Source: Bacteroidales bacterium
GTDB taxonomy: Bacteria; Bacteroidota; Bacteroidia; Bacteroidales; Paludibacteraceae
Length of the DNA stretch: 31,073 nt
Assembly: GCA_900766775.1 (NCBI GenBank)
Contig: CAAFXN010000233.1
Coordinates: 1 to 31,073 of the forward strand
Direction of reading: 5' to 3'
Below are positions 21,566 to 28,074 of this stretch, in pieces. The notes beneath the pieces are model-generated. The model made no database searches, was not told the origin of the DNA, and was given only the letters and a program-made list of their open reading frames with translations. Position 1 is the stretch's first letter. Each line of letters opens with the position of its first letter. The position numbers were made by a program, and so were the translations under genes.

Positions 21566-21681
21566 TTTTCGGGTTTAGGCTCCAATCAAGTCGCCTTAGG
21601 CAGCGTATGAGAACCGAGTTCAGCAGCGCGAAGACCTAACCAGCCGCCTGACACGATGTAATTAAAAATCAATTAGATACA
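21566..21681 (+). promoter_or_regulatory. Long leader of rplU, possible structured regulatory RNA
   Basis: About 115 nt of GC-richer sequence between promoter and ATG, containing GGTTTAGGC near 21570 and GACCTAACC near 21632, which could pair. L21 leaders are known regulatory elements in some bacteria. I did not match this to a described motif, so the call is tentative. Confidence 0.35.
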
Positions 21682-21999
21682 ATGTACGCTATTGTAGACA
21701 TGCAGGGCCAACAATTCAAAGTAGAGGCCGGCAAAAAACTTTTCATCCACCGTATGGACACCGAGAAAGGTGCAGAAGTGGTATTCGAAAAAGTGCTGCT
21801 CGTGGACAACGACGGCAATGTAACCGTAGGTGCTCCCTACGTAGCAGGCGCAAAGGTAGTTTGCGAAGTGCTTGACAACGAGTGCCGCGGCGAGAAAATC
21901 TTGGTATTCCACAAGAAACGTCGCAAAGGTTACAAGAAACTGAACGGTCATCGTCAGGACTTGACCAATGTAGTGGTAAAAGACATCGTATTGGCTTAA
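21682..21999 (+). CDS. rplU: 50S ribosomal protein L21
   Basis: L21 binds 23S rRNA near the L20 site. The 105-aa protein begins MYAIVDMQGQQFKVEAGKK and shows the conserved blocks VLLVDNDGNVTVGAPYVAGAKV, EILVFHKKRRKGYKKLNGHRQDLT and a VVKDI end. The order rplU-rpmA is universal in bacteria. It is followed after 42 nt by rpmA and shares the promoter at 21528-21559. Its identity is secure. Confidence 0.97.
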   Translation: MYAIVDMQGQQFKVEAGKKLFIHRMDTEKGAEVVFEKVLLVDNDGNVTVGAPYVAGAKVVCEVLDNECRGEKILVFHKKRRKGYKKLNGHRQDLTNVVVKDIVLA

Positions 22000-22041
22000 T
22001 CCACAGATTGTTTAACCCATTAAAAAGAAAGAAATTAGATT

Positions 22042-22305
22042 ATGGCACATAAGAAAGGTGTCGGTAGTTCTAAGAACGGCCGTGAATCAGAAAGCAAACG
22101 ACTTGGTGTGAAGATTTGGGGTGGTCAATTCGCCAAAGCAGGTAATATCATCGTGCGTCAGCGCGGAACAGTGCACAACCCGGGTGAGAACATGGGTATG
22201 GGCAGCGACCACACTTTGTATGCACTCGTGGACGGTATCGTAACCTTCCGCAAGAAACGCAACAATAAGTCGTACGTTTCCATCGAGCCCCTCGCAGAAG
22301 CGTAA
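22042..22305 (+). CDS. rpmA: 50S ribosomal protein L27
   Basis: L27 lies at the peptidyl transferase centre. The 87-aa product begins MAHKKGVGSSKNGRESESKR. It shows VKIWGGQFAKAGNIIVRQRGT, NPGENMGMGSDHTLYALVDG and YVSIEPL blocks, all as in the family. It is co-transcribed with rplU. A structured repeat-rich spacer of about 155 nt separates it from serS. Confidence 0.97.
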   Translation: MAHKKGVGSSKNGRESESKRLGVKIWGGQFAKAGNIIVRQRGTVHNPGENMGMGSDHTLYALVDGIVTFRKKRNNKSYVSIEPLAEA

Positions 22306-22316
22306 GCGGGTCGTAG

Positions 22317-22424
22317 AGACCGCTACGCTGAAAGACCGCGCTTTGCGCTAAAAGACCGCTAACGGCGTTCGCTGAAAGACCGCGCTTCGCGCTGTCGGAC
22401 TTCGGGCGACATAGCGGTCTTTTG
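22317..22424 (+). terminator. Repeat-built hairpin region between rpmA and serS, probably terminating
   Basis: AGACCGCTA (22317-22325) pairs with TAGCGGTCT (22412-22420), followed by TTTG. Within are three related units GCTGAAAGACCGCGCTT.. of about 20-24 nt with short hairpins GCGCTTTGCGC. It could terminate the rplU operon. Whether serS is transcribed from readthrough or its own start is unclear. Confidence 0.55.
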
Positions 22425-22460
22425 CATTGTTTCGTCTTTTATCTTTTATCCCAAGAAACT

Positions 22461-23828
22461 ATGTTAACCCTCAAACAAATTTACGACAACCAAGACCGTG
22501 TGATAGCCGGCTTGGAGAAGAAGCACTTCGCCGGTGCGCGCGAGGCTATCGCCGAGGTCATCGCCCTCGACGCCACCCGCAAAGCCGCACAGCAGAAGAA
22601 AGACGCCGCAGCCGCCGAGATGAACAAGATTTCCAAGTCCATCGGCATGCTCATGGCGCAAGGCAAACGCGAGGAAGCCGACGCCGCCAAGGCGCAGACA
22701 GGCTCGCTCAAAGAGCAAATTGCCCTCTTCGATAAAGAGATGGCGCAGGCGGAGGAGGCGCAGCGCAACCTGCTGCTGACCATCCCCAACGTACCCTACG
22801 ACATCGTGCCCGAAGGCACCGGCGCCGAGGATAACCTCGCCGTCCGCATGGGCAACTGGCCCAACCAAGCCGTGCTCGACAGCCTCGCCGCAGGCAAGCC
22901 CGTGGCGCTCCGCGACTGGCCTGCCGCTGCCGACGAAGCCATCGCCGCAGAGCGCATCGCACAAAGCGAGAAACTGCCCCACTGGGAGTTAGCGAAGAAA
23001 TACAACCTCATCGATTTCGACCTCGGCGTGAAGATTTCCGGCGCAGGTTTCCCCGTCTATATCGGGCAGGGCGCACGCCTGCAACGCGCGCTCATCAACT
23101 TCTTCCTCGCCGAGGCGAATAAAGCAGGCTACACAGAGATTATGCCGCCGACGGTGGTCAACCAAGCCAGCGGCTACGGCACGGGGCAACTGCCCGACAA
23201 AGAGGGGCAGATGTACCACTGCGAGGTGGACGACCTCTACCTCATCCCCACCGCCGAAGTGCCCGTAACGAACCTCTACCGCGATGAGATTATCGACGAG
23301 GCGCAACTGCCCATCAAGAACTGCGCCTACACCGAGTGCTTCCGCCGCGAGGCAGGCTCCTACGGCAAGGACGTGCGCGGACTGAACCGCCTGCACGAGT
23401 TCAGCAAGATAGAGATTGTGCGTATCGACACGCCCGAGCACTCCGATGCAAGCCACCACGAGATGCTCGACCACGTGGAGGGGCTGTTGAAGAAACTGGA
23501 ACTGCCCTATCGCGTGCTCCGTCTCTGCGGCGGCGACATGTCGTTCACGGCTGCTCTCTGCTACGACTTCGAGGTCTATTCCGAGGCGCAACACCGCTGG
23601 TTGGAAGTGTCCTCCACCTCTAACTTCGACACCTATCAGGCGAACCGCCTGCATTGCCGCTACCGCCGCGCAGAGGACAAGAAAGTAACGCTCTGCCACA
23701 CGCTCAACGGCTCTGCCCTCGCCCTACCGCGTATCGTGGCAGCCCTGTTGGAGAACAACCAGACGGAGGAAGGCATCCGCATCCCCGCTGCGCTCCAACC
23801 CTACTTCGGCGCGGACATGATTCGATAA
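22461..23828 (+). CDS. serS: Seryl-tRNA synthetase
   Basis: Charges tRNA-Ser with serine. The 455-aa product starts at ATG 22461 (MLTLKQIYDNQDRVIAGL); an upstream in-frame ATG at 22422 gives unrelated residues. It has the N-terminal helical arm (coiled coil, about 30-115) and the class II core. Motif 2 is FRREAGSYGKDVRGLNRLHEF, and motif 3 is in GSALALPRIVAALLENNQ. The GQLP block (SGYGTGQLPDKEGQMY) and ELVPTAEVP-like LIPTAEVPVTNLYRDE are present. It is about 30 residues longer than the typical bacterial SerS, mainly in the N-terminal arm and linker. The gene lies downstream of rpmA, the usual order in Bacteroidales. A terminator of the shared family follows. Confidence 0.96.
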   Translation: MLTLKQIYDNQDRVIAGLEKKHFAGAREAIAEVIALDATRKAAQQKKDAAAAEMNKISKSIGMLMAQGKREEADAAKAQTGSLKEQIALFDKEMAQAEEAQRNLLLTIPNVPYDIVPEGTGAEDNLAVRMGNWPNQAVLDSLAAGKPVALRDWPAAADEAIAAERIAQSEKLPHWELAKKYNLIDFDLGVKISGAGFPVYIGQGARLQRALINFFLAEANKAGYTEIMPPTVVNQASGYGTGQLPDKEGQMYHCEVDDLYLIPTAEVPVTNLYRDEIIDEAQLPIKNCAYTECFRREAGSYGKDVRGLNRLHEFSKIEIVRIDTPEHSDASHHEMLDHVEGLLKKLELPYRVLRLCGGDMSFTAALCYDFEVYSEAQHRWLEVSSTSNFDTYQANRLHCRYRRAEDKKVTLCHTLNGSALALPRIVAALLENNQTEEGIRIPAALQPYFGADMIR

Positions 23829-23847
23829 GACCTGATGAAAAAAAGCA

Positions 23848-23890
23848 CAAGAGGCTGTCTGATAATCACAATCGGACAGCCTCTTGTTTT
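23848..23890 (+). terminator. Intrinsic terminator of serS, AGGCTGTC family
   Basis: CAAGAGGCTGTC (23848-23859) pairs with GACAGCCTCTTG (23875-23886), then TTTT. It resembles the terminators at 18007, 21421 and 30915. Confidence 0.92.
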
Positions 23891-23910
23891 GACGGCGGCA
23901 CCACGACTTT

Positions 23911-23998
23911 GTCGCGAGTTTGTCGCGGGTCTGTCGCGGGTCTGTCGCGGGTTTGTCGCGGGTCTCCCGCAGGTTGTCCGCAGGTCTCCCGCAGGTCG
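23911..23998. repeat. 11-bp tandem array, eight units
   Basis: Five units of GTCGCGGGTCT with slight variation (23911-23965), then three of the type CCCGCAGGTTG/TCCGCAGGTCT (23966-23998), all exactly 11 bp long. It ends 57 bp before the -33 box of the next promoter. Confidence 0.92.
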
Positions 23999-24055
23999 GG
24001 ACTGCCAAAGAAAGAAATGTCCTTTTATGAAAAGTGAGGAGAAAATAAGGTTTTG

Positions 24056-24087
24056 TTTGCGTATTTGCAAAAAAAGTAGTAACTTTG
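24056..24087 (+). promoter_or_regulatory. Bacteroidota-type promoter of the envelope gene set
   Basis: TTTG 24056-24059, 20-nt spacer (CGTATTTGC, A tract, GTAG), TAACTTTG 24080-24087. The gene starts 53 nt downstream. Confidence 0.88.
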
Positions 24088-24140
24088 CAGGCGGTTTGTA
24101 TTCGTCTTAAAACCTGACACTTAAAACCCGAAACACAGAT

Positions 24141-24653
24141 ATGGCAGAGATTATCGGATATACCATTCCTGCGTTGGTAGTGCTGGCAGCGACATGGCTC
24201 GTGATGCACAAGTTCTACAAAGCCGAGGAGCAGAAACGCCTGTGGGAACTGAAACGGCAGTCGCAGAAAGAGATTTCGCCCATCCGCATGCGTGCCTACG
24301 AGCGGCTATCGCTGTTGCTGGAGCGCACCACGCCCTCGCACATGCTGATGGATATGCCCTTGCAGGAGATGACCGTCTTGGAGGTGCAGCAACGCCTGCT
24401 GCGCACTATTCGACAGGAGTACGACCACAACCTCAGCCAGCAAATCTACGTGAGCGATGAGGTGTGGGACAAGATTATCCACGCCCGCGATGAGATGGGC
24501 GCCTTTGTTACCACGATGGCGGCGAACCTGCCCAAGGAGGCGACCGCGCTGGACTATGCCAAAGCAGTCATCACCGCCTACAACACCAACGGCGACACGC
24601 CCAACGGCGTTGCGTTGAACGCGCTCAAAGAGGAGGCGAGGAGACTGTTGTAA
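24141..24653 (+). CDS. Membrane-anchored conserved Bacteroidota protein (DUF7935-like)
   Basis: The 170-aa protein begins with a membrane helix (IGYTIPALVVLAATWLVMHKFY) followed by a soluble, mostly helical domain. The stretches ISPIRMRAYERLSLLLERTTP and DEVWDKIIHARDEMGAFV suggest the DUF7935 family of Bacteroidota, whose function is unknown. It overlaps the next gene by one base (TAATG), so translation is coupled. It leads the set 24141-25928 and carries the promoter for it. The name of the family is from memory, with moderate certainty. Confidence 0.8.
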   Translation: MAEIIGYTIPALVVLAATWLVMHKFYKAEEQKRLWELKRQSQKEISPIRMRAYERLSLLLERTTPSHMLMDMPLQEMTVLEVQQRLLRTIRQEYDHNLSQQIYVSDEVWDKIIHARDEMGAFVTTMAANLPKEATALDYAKAVITAYNTNGDTPNGVALNALKEEARRLL

Positions 24654-25141
24654 TGAGGTTGCAGCATTTCAAATATGGGCTTTTGTTGCTGGCTGGTTTG
24701 TCGGCATGGAGTTGCCGACCGGACACGGTATGCCGGCAGGACTTGGAGGCAGCGATGGGCATGACGGTGCAATGGACAAGCATAGACACTGCCGGCGTAG
24801 AAACCATTATGAACCAATGGGATAGCGTGTTGATATGGGGTGCCGATTGCGACACCGTGCCCTATTTGGAGGTGAAGAACCAGAGCAAGTTGTGGCTGCC
24901 GCTGCGGGTGGATACCGCGGTAACAACCTACCAGATTCTTTGGCACGAGCAAATGGACTTCATTGAAATACACCATACTAACGACCGCCAATTCATCTCC
25001 AACGCCTGCGGGTGCATGGTCTATCACACGATTGACTCGGTGGCTTTCGGCGGGGCGTTTATCGACTCGGTGGAGGTACTGAACACCATCGTCAGCGGCA
25101 CCACGGAAGAGAATATCCTGCTATACCTTAATGGGAATTAA
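24653..25141 (+). CDS. Small lipoprotein of the DUF6452 type
   Basis: A 162-aa protein with a lipoprotein signal (LLLLAGLSAWSC, lipidated Cys21), so it is anchored in the envelope. The rest is beta-rich: GMTVQWTSIDTAGVETIM, LRVDTAVTTYQILWHEQMDFIEIHH and the conserved CGC patch (SNACGCMVYHTIDS). This arrangement, with a DUF6048-type gene directly downstream, is typical of Bacteroidales DUF6452 proteins. No function is known. Translation is coupled to the gene before. Confidence 0.8.
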   Translation: MRLQHFKYGLLLLAGLSAWSCRPDTVCRQDLEAAMGMTVQWTSIDTAGVETIMNQWDSVLIWGADCDTVPYLEVKNQSKLWLPLRVDTAVTTYQILWHEQMDFIEIHHTNDRQFISNACGCMVYHTIDSVAFGGAFIDSVEVLNTIVSGTTEENILLYLNGN

Positions 25142-25170
25142 GAATTAAGAATTTAGAATTAAGAATTAAG
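25137..25170. repeat. AATTAAGAATT word tract
   Basis: GAATTAAGAATTTAGAATTAAG words fill most of the 49-nt gap before the 25191 gene. Confidence 0.75.
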
Positions 25171-25190
25171 AGGGCATTATTTCTTGAAAC

Positions 25191-25928
25191 TTGAAACCAG
25201 AAACTTTCATATCCATCGGTTTGGTACTTCTGCTTTTGATAGCAGAGGCGGGCGAGGTGTATGGGCAGGAGAATAAGCCGACAAGGAGACTGAAATCGTC
25301 GGCAGTGGTGGAGCAGAAGGACACCACCGTGCAGCAAGAAGTCGCCCCAAAAGATACCATCTACAACGGCATGAGCCTGAAAGTGGACCTCTTCAACTCC
25401 GTTTTGGAGCCCGCGCGGTCGAAAGGGACGATACAGAACTACGAGATAGCCATGAACTGGCGGCTGAAACAGCGGTTCTTCCCCACGCTGGAGTTAGGCT
25501 ATGCGCAGGCTGAGACGGCGGCGGACGGCGGGAAACACAAAGGATTGGGCGGTTTCGCCCGCGTGGGATTGGACTTGAACGTGAGCAAGAAGCATGTGCG
25601 GAGCGAGAATGTGATGTTGGTGGGCTTGCGCGTGGGAACGGCGCTACAACGGTATGACCTCACTGAGGTGCCGCTCAACAACAACTATTGGGGCACGCAG
25701 ACGATGGATTTTCGGCAGCAATTTGGAGCCGACTGCTGGGGAGAGGTGGTAGCAGGGTGTCAAGTGCAGGTGTGGAAAGGCTTGCAGATGGGATGGTACC
25801 TGCGCTTCAAGATTCTCTTCACACGGAAAGCCCAAGACGGCGGTGTGCTGCCCTGCTATGTGCCGGGCTTCGGCTACCGAGACGACACCAACTGGGGAAT
25901 AAGTTACTATATCGGAGGGCTGTTTTAA
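25191..25928 (+). CDS. DUF6048-type outer membrane protein, TTG start
   Basis: A 245-aa protein with an N-terminal signal (FISIGLVLLLLIAEAGEVYGQ) and many beta-strand-like amphipathic segments (MSLKVDLFNSVLEPAR, YEIAMNWRLKQRFFPTLELGY, LVGLRVGTALQRYDL). Its ending, GISYYIGGLF, is typical of an outer membrane barrel. It matches the DUF6048 family by its position after a DUF6452-type gene and the FPTLELGYA pattern. The only credible start is TTG at 25191; no ATG lies in frame before the signal peptide. Function unknown. Confidence 0.8.
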   Translation: MKPETFISIGLVLLLLIAEAGEVYGQENKPTRRLKSSAVVEQKDTTVQQEVAPKDTIYNGMSLKVDLFNSVLEPARSKGTIQNYEIAMNWRLKQRFFPTLELGYAQAETAADGGKHKGLGGFARVGLDLNVSKKHVRSENVMLVGLRVGTALQRYDLTEVPLNNNYWGTQTMDFRQQFGADCWGEVVAGCQVQVWKGLQMGWYLRFKILFTRKAQDGGVLPCYVPGFGYRDDTNWGISYYIGGLF

Positions 25929-25999
25929 TTATGCGGACGCATGCGCAAACCACTACCTCTAAACACTCAACTCTAAACTAATTACAAATCACAACAACT

Positions 26000-28009
26000 A
26001 TGCATACAACTGAACTAATGAATCGTGCAGCGGATAACATTCGTATCCTGTCTGCGGCAATGGTAGAGAAATCGAAAAGTGGACACCCGGGTGGTGCTAT
26101 GGGCGGTGCAGACTTCGTGAATGTGCTGTACTCCGAGTTTCTGGAATACGACCCTGAGAACCCTGCGTGGGAGGCGCGCGACCGTTTCTTCCTCGACCCG
26201 GGACACATGTCGCCGATGCTCTATTCGCAACTCTGCTTAGCAGGGTTCTTCTCGTTGGACGACTTGCAGCAGTTGCGCCAATGGGGCAGTGTTACCCCCG
26301 GACACCCTGAGCGCAACATTGCCCGCGGGATAGAGAACACCAGCGGCCCACTGGGGCAAGGACATACCTTCGCCGTGGGTGCAGCAATAGCAGCGAAATG
26401 GTTCAACGCCCGTTTCGGCGAAGTGCACAATCCCACCATCTATGCCTTCATCTCCGACGGCGGTATCCAAGAGGAGATTTCGCAAGGCGCAGGGCGCATA
26501 GCAGGGCACTTGGGGCTGGATAATCTCATTATGTTCTACGACTCGAACAATGTGCAACTCTCTACCGACTGCGATGCCGTCTCATCAGAGGATGTAGCAG
26601 CCAAATACCGTGCATGGAACTGGTATGTGCAGGAGATTGCAGGCAACGACCCCGATGCCATCCGTGAGGCATTACGCAATGCCAAAGCCGAGACTGAGCG
26701 CCCATCGCTCATCATCGGGCACACCACAATGGGCAAAGGCTGCCTGACCGCTGAAGGGGCGAACTTCGAAGGCAAATGCTCCACGCACGGGCAACCGTTG
26801 AGCAAGTCGGGCGCAGACTTCGCTGCCACAGTAGCGCACTTGGGCGGCGACGCAGCCAATCCGTTCGTTATCTTCCCCGAGGTGGAGGCGATGTACAAAG
26901 CGCGTGCAGAGGAGTTGAAAGCGATGGCGAACGCACGCTATGCGGCTTACTACGAATGGAAACAGACGCACCCCACGCTCGCCAACGAGTACGAAGCCTA
27001 TATGTCAGGCGAAACGCCCTGTATCGACTGGAGCAAGATTCAGCAGAAGCCGAATGCTGCTACCCGCAACGCGTCGGCTACCGTGCTGGGGTATTTCGCA
27101 GAGAATGTAGGCAATATGGTTGTCTCCTCTGCCGACTTGAGCAACTCGGACAAGACGGATGGTTTCCTCAAGAAGAGCAAAGCCCTTGCCAAAGGTGATT
27201 TCTCCGGTGCTTTCCTGCAAGCGGGCGTGAGCGAGTTGACGATGGCTTGTGTATGCATGGGTATGGCATTGCACGGCGGTATCATCCCCGCCTGCGGTAC
27301 TTTCTTCGTGTTCAGCGACTATATGAAACCTGCTGTGCGTATGGCGGCACTGATGGAGATACCTATCAAGTTCATTTGGAGCCATGATGCTTTCCGCGTA
27401 GGCGAGGATGGTCCTACACACGAGCCTGTGGAGCAAGAGGCACAAATACGCCTAATGGAGAAACTGCATAACCATAGCGGCAAGCCCTCTATGCTTGTGC
27501 TCCGCCCTGCGGATGCCAACGAGACCACATGGGCATGGCGGTTGGCGATGGAGAACACCGATACACCTACGGCGCTCATCCTCTCGCGACAAGACATACC
27601 GAATGTGGCAGGCGCCAACGAAGAAGGTTTCCGCAAGGGTGCGTATATCGTTAGCAAAGATGAAGACCCGCAAGTGGTGTTGTTGGCATCGGGTAGCGAG
27701 GTCAGCACGCTGCTGGCAGGTGCGGAACTGCTGCGCGCAGAGGGTATCCGCTTACAGGTCGTGAGCGTACCGTCGGAAGGACTCTTCCGCCAACAGACAA
27801 AGGAATACCAAGCAGAGGTGTTGCCCGCAGGTGTGAAACGCTTCGGACTGACCGCAGGACTAAGTTGCACCCTCGAAAGCCTTGTCGGCGAAAACGGTAC
27901 CATCTGGGGTCTCAACTCTTTCGGTTTCTCTGCACCATACAAAGTATTAGATGAGAAATTAGGCTTCACCGCGCAGAATGTATATGAGCAGGTAAAGAAA
28001 CTAATCTAA
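26000..28009 (+). CDS. tkt: Transketolase
   Basis: Transfers two-carbon units between sugar phosphates in the pentose phosphate pathway, using thiamine diphosphate. The 669-aa length is typical. Seen are SGHPGGAMGGADFVNVLY, GPLGQGHTFAVGAA, the SDGGIQEEISQGAGRIAG block at the cofactor-binding site (Bacteroidota form of the GDG motif), the HDAFRVGEDGPTHEPVEQ region and the C-terminal LASGSEVSTLL. ATG 26000 (MHTTELMNRAADNIRIL) matches related proteins; ATG 26018 is an alternative. No promoter of the common type is seen, although the A-rich 71-nt upstream gap can hold one. The gene is followed by leuS after 65 nt. Confidence 0.96.
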   Translation: MHTTELMNRAADNIRILSAAMVEKSKSGHPGGAMGGADFVNVLYSEFLEYDPENPAWEARDRFFLDPGHMSPMLYSQLCLAGFFSLDDLQQLRQWGSVTPGHPERNIARGIENTSGPLGQGHTFAVGAAIAAKWFNARFGEVHNPTIYAFISDGGIQEEISQGAGRIAGHLGLDNLIMFYDSNNVQLSTDCDAVSSEDVAAKYRAWNWYVQEIAGNDPDAIREALRNAKAETERPSLIIGHTTMGKGCLTAEGANFEGKCSTHGQPLSKSGADFAATVAHLGGDAANPFVIFPEVEAMYKARAEELKAMANARYAAYYEWKQTHPTLANEYEAYMSGETPCIDWSKIQQKPNAATRNASATVLGYFAENVGNMVVSSADLSNSDKTDGFLKKSKALAKGDFSGAFLQAGVSELTMACVCMGMALHGGIIPACGTFFVFSDYMKPAVRMAALMEIPIKFIWSHDAFRVGEDGPTHEPVEQEAQIRLMEKLHNHSGKPSMLVLRPADANETTWAWRLAMENTDTPTALILSRQDIPNVAGANEEGFRKGAYIVSKDEDPQVVLLASGSEVSTLLAGAELLRAEGIRLQVVSVPSEGLFRQQTKEYQAEVLPAGVKRFGLTAGLSCTLESLVGENGTIWGLNSFGFSAPYKVLDEKLGFTAQNVYEQVKKLI

Positions 28010-28074
28010 AAATCCTATAAATCATAGAATTACTATAAAAACCTGTAATTACTATGCAAAAATAAACAGAAATT

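Larger units (their letters stand above)
23829..24140. other. Intergenic region between serS and the 24141 gene
   Basis: It contains the serS terminator (23848-23890), an eight-unit 11-bp array (23911-23998), and a promoter (24056-24087) with a short A-rich leader. Nothing looks coding. Confidence 0.8.

Noticed and set aside
23911..23998. Eight-unit repeat array as a CRISPR
   Set aside because: Units are 11 bp and directly joined; there are no spacers and no cas genes nearby.
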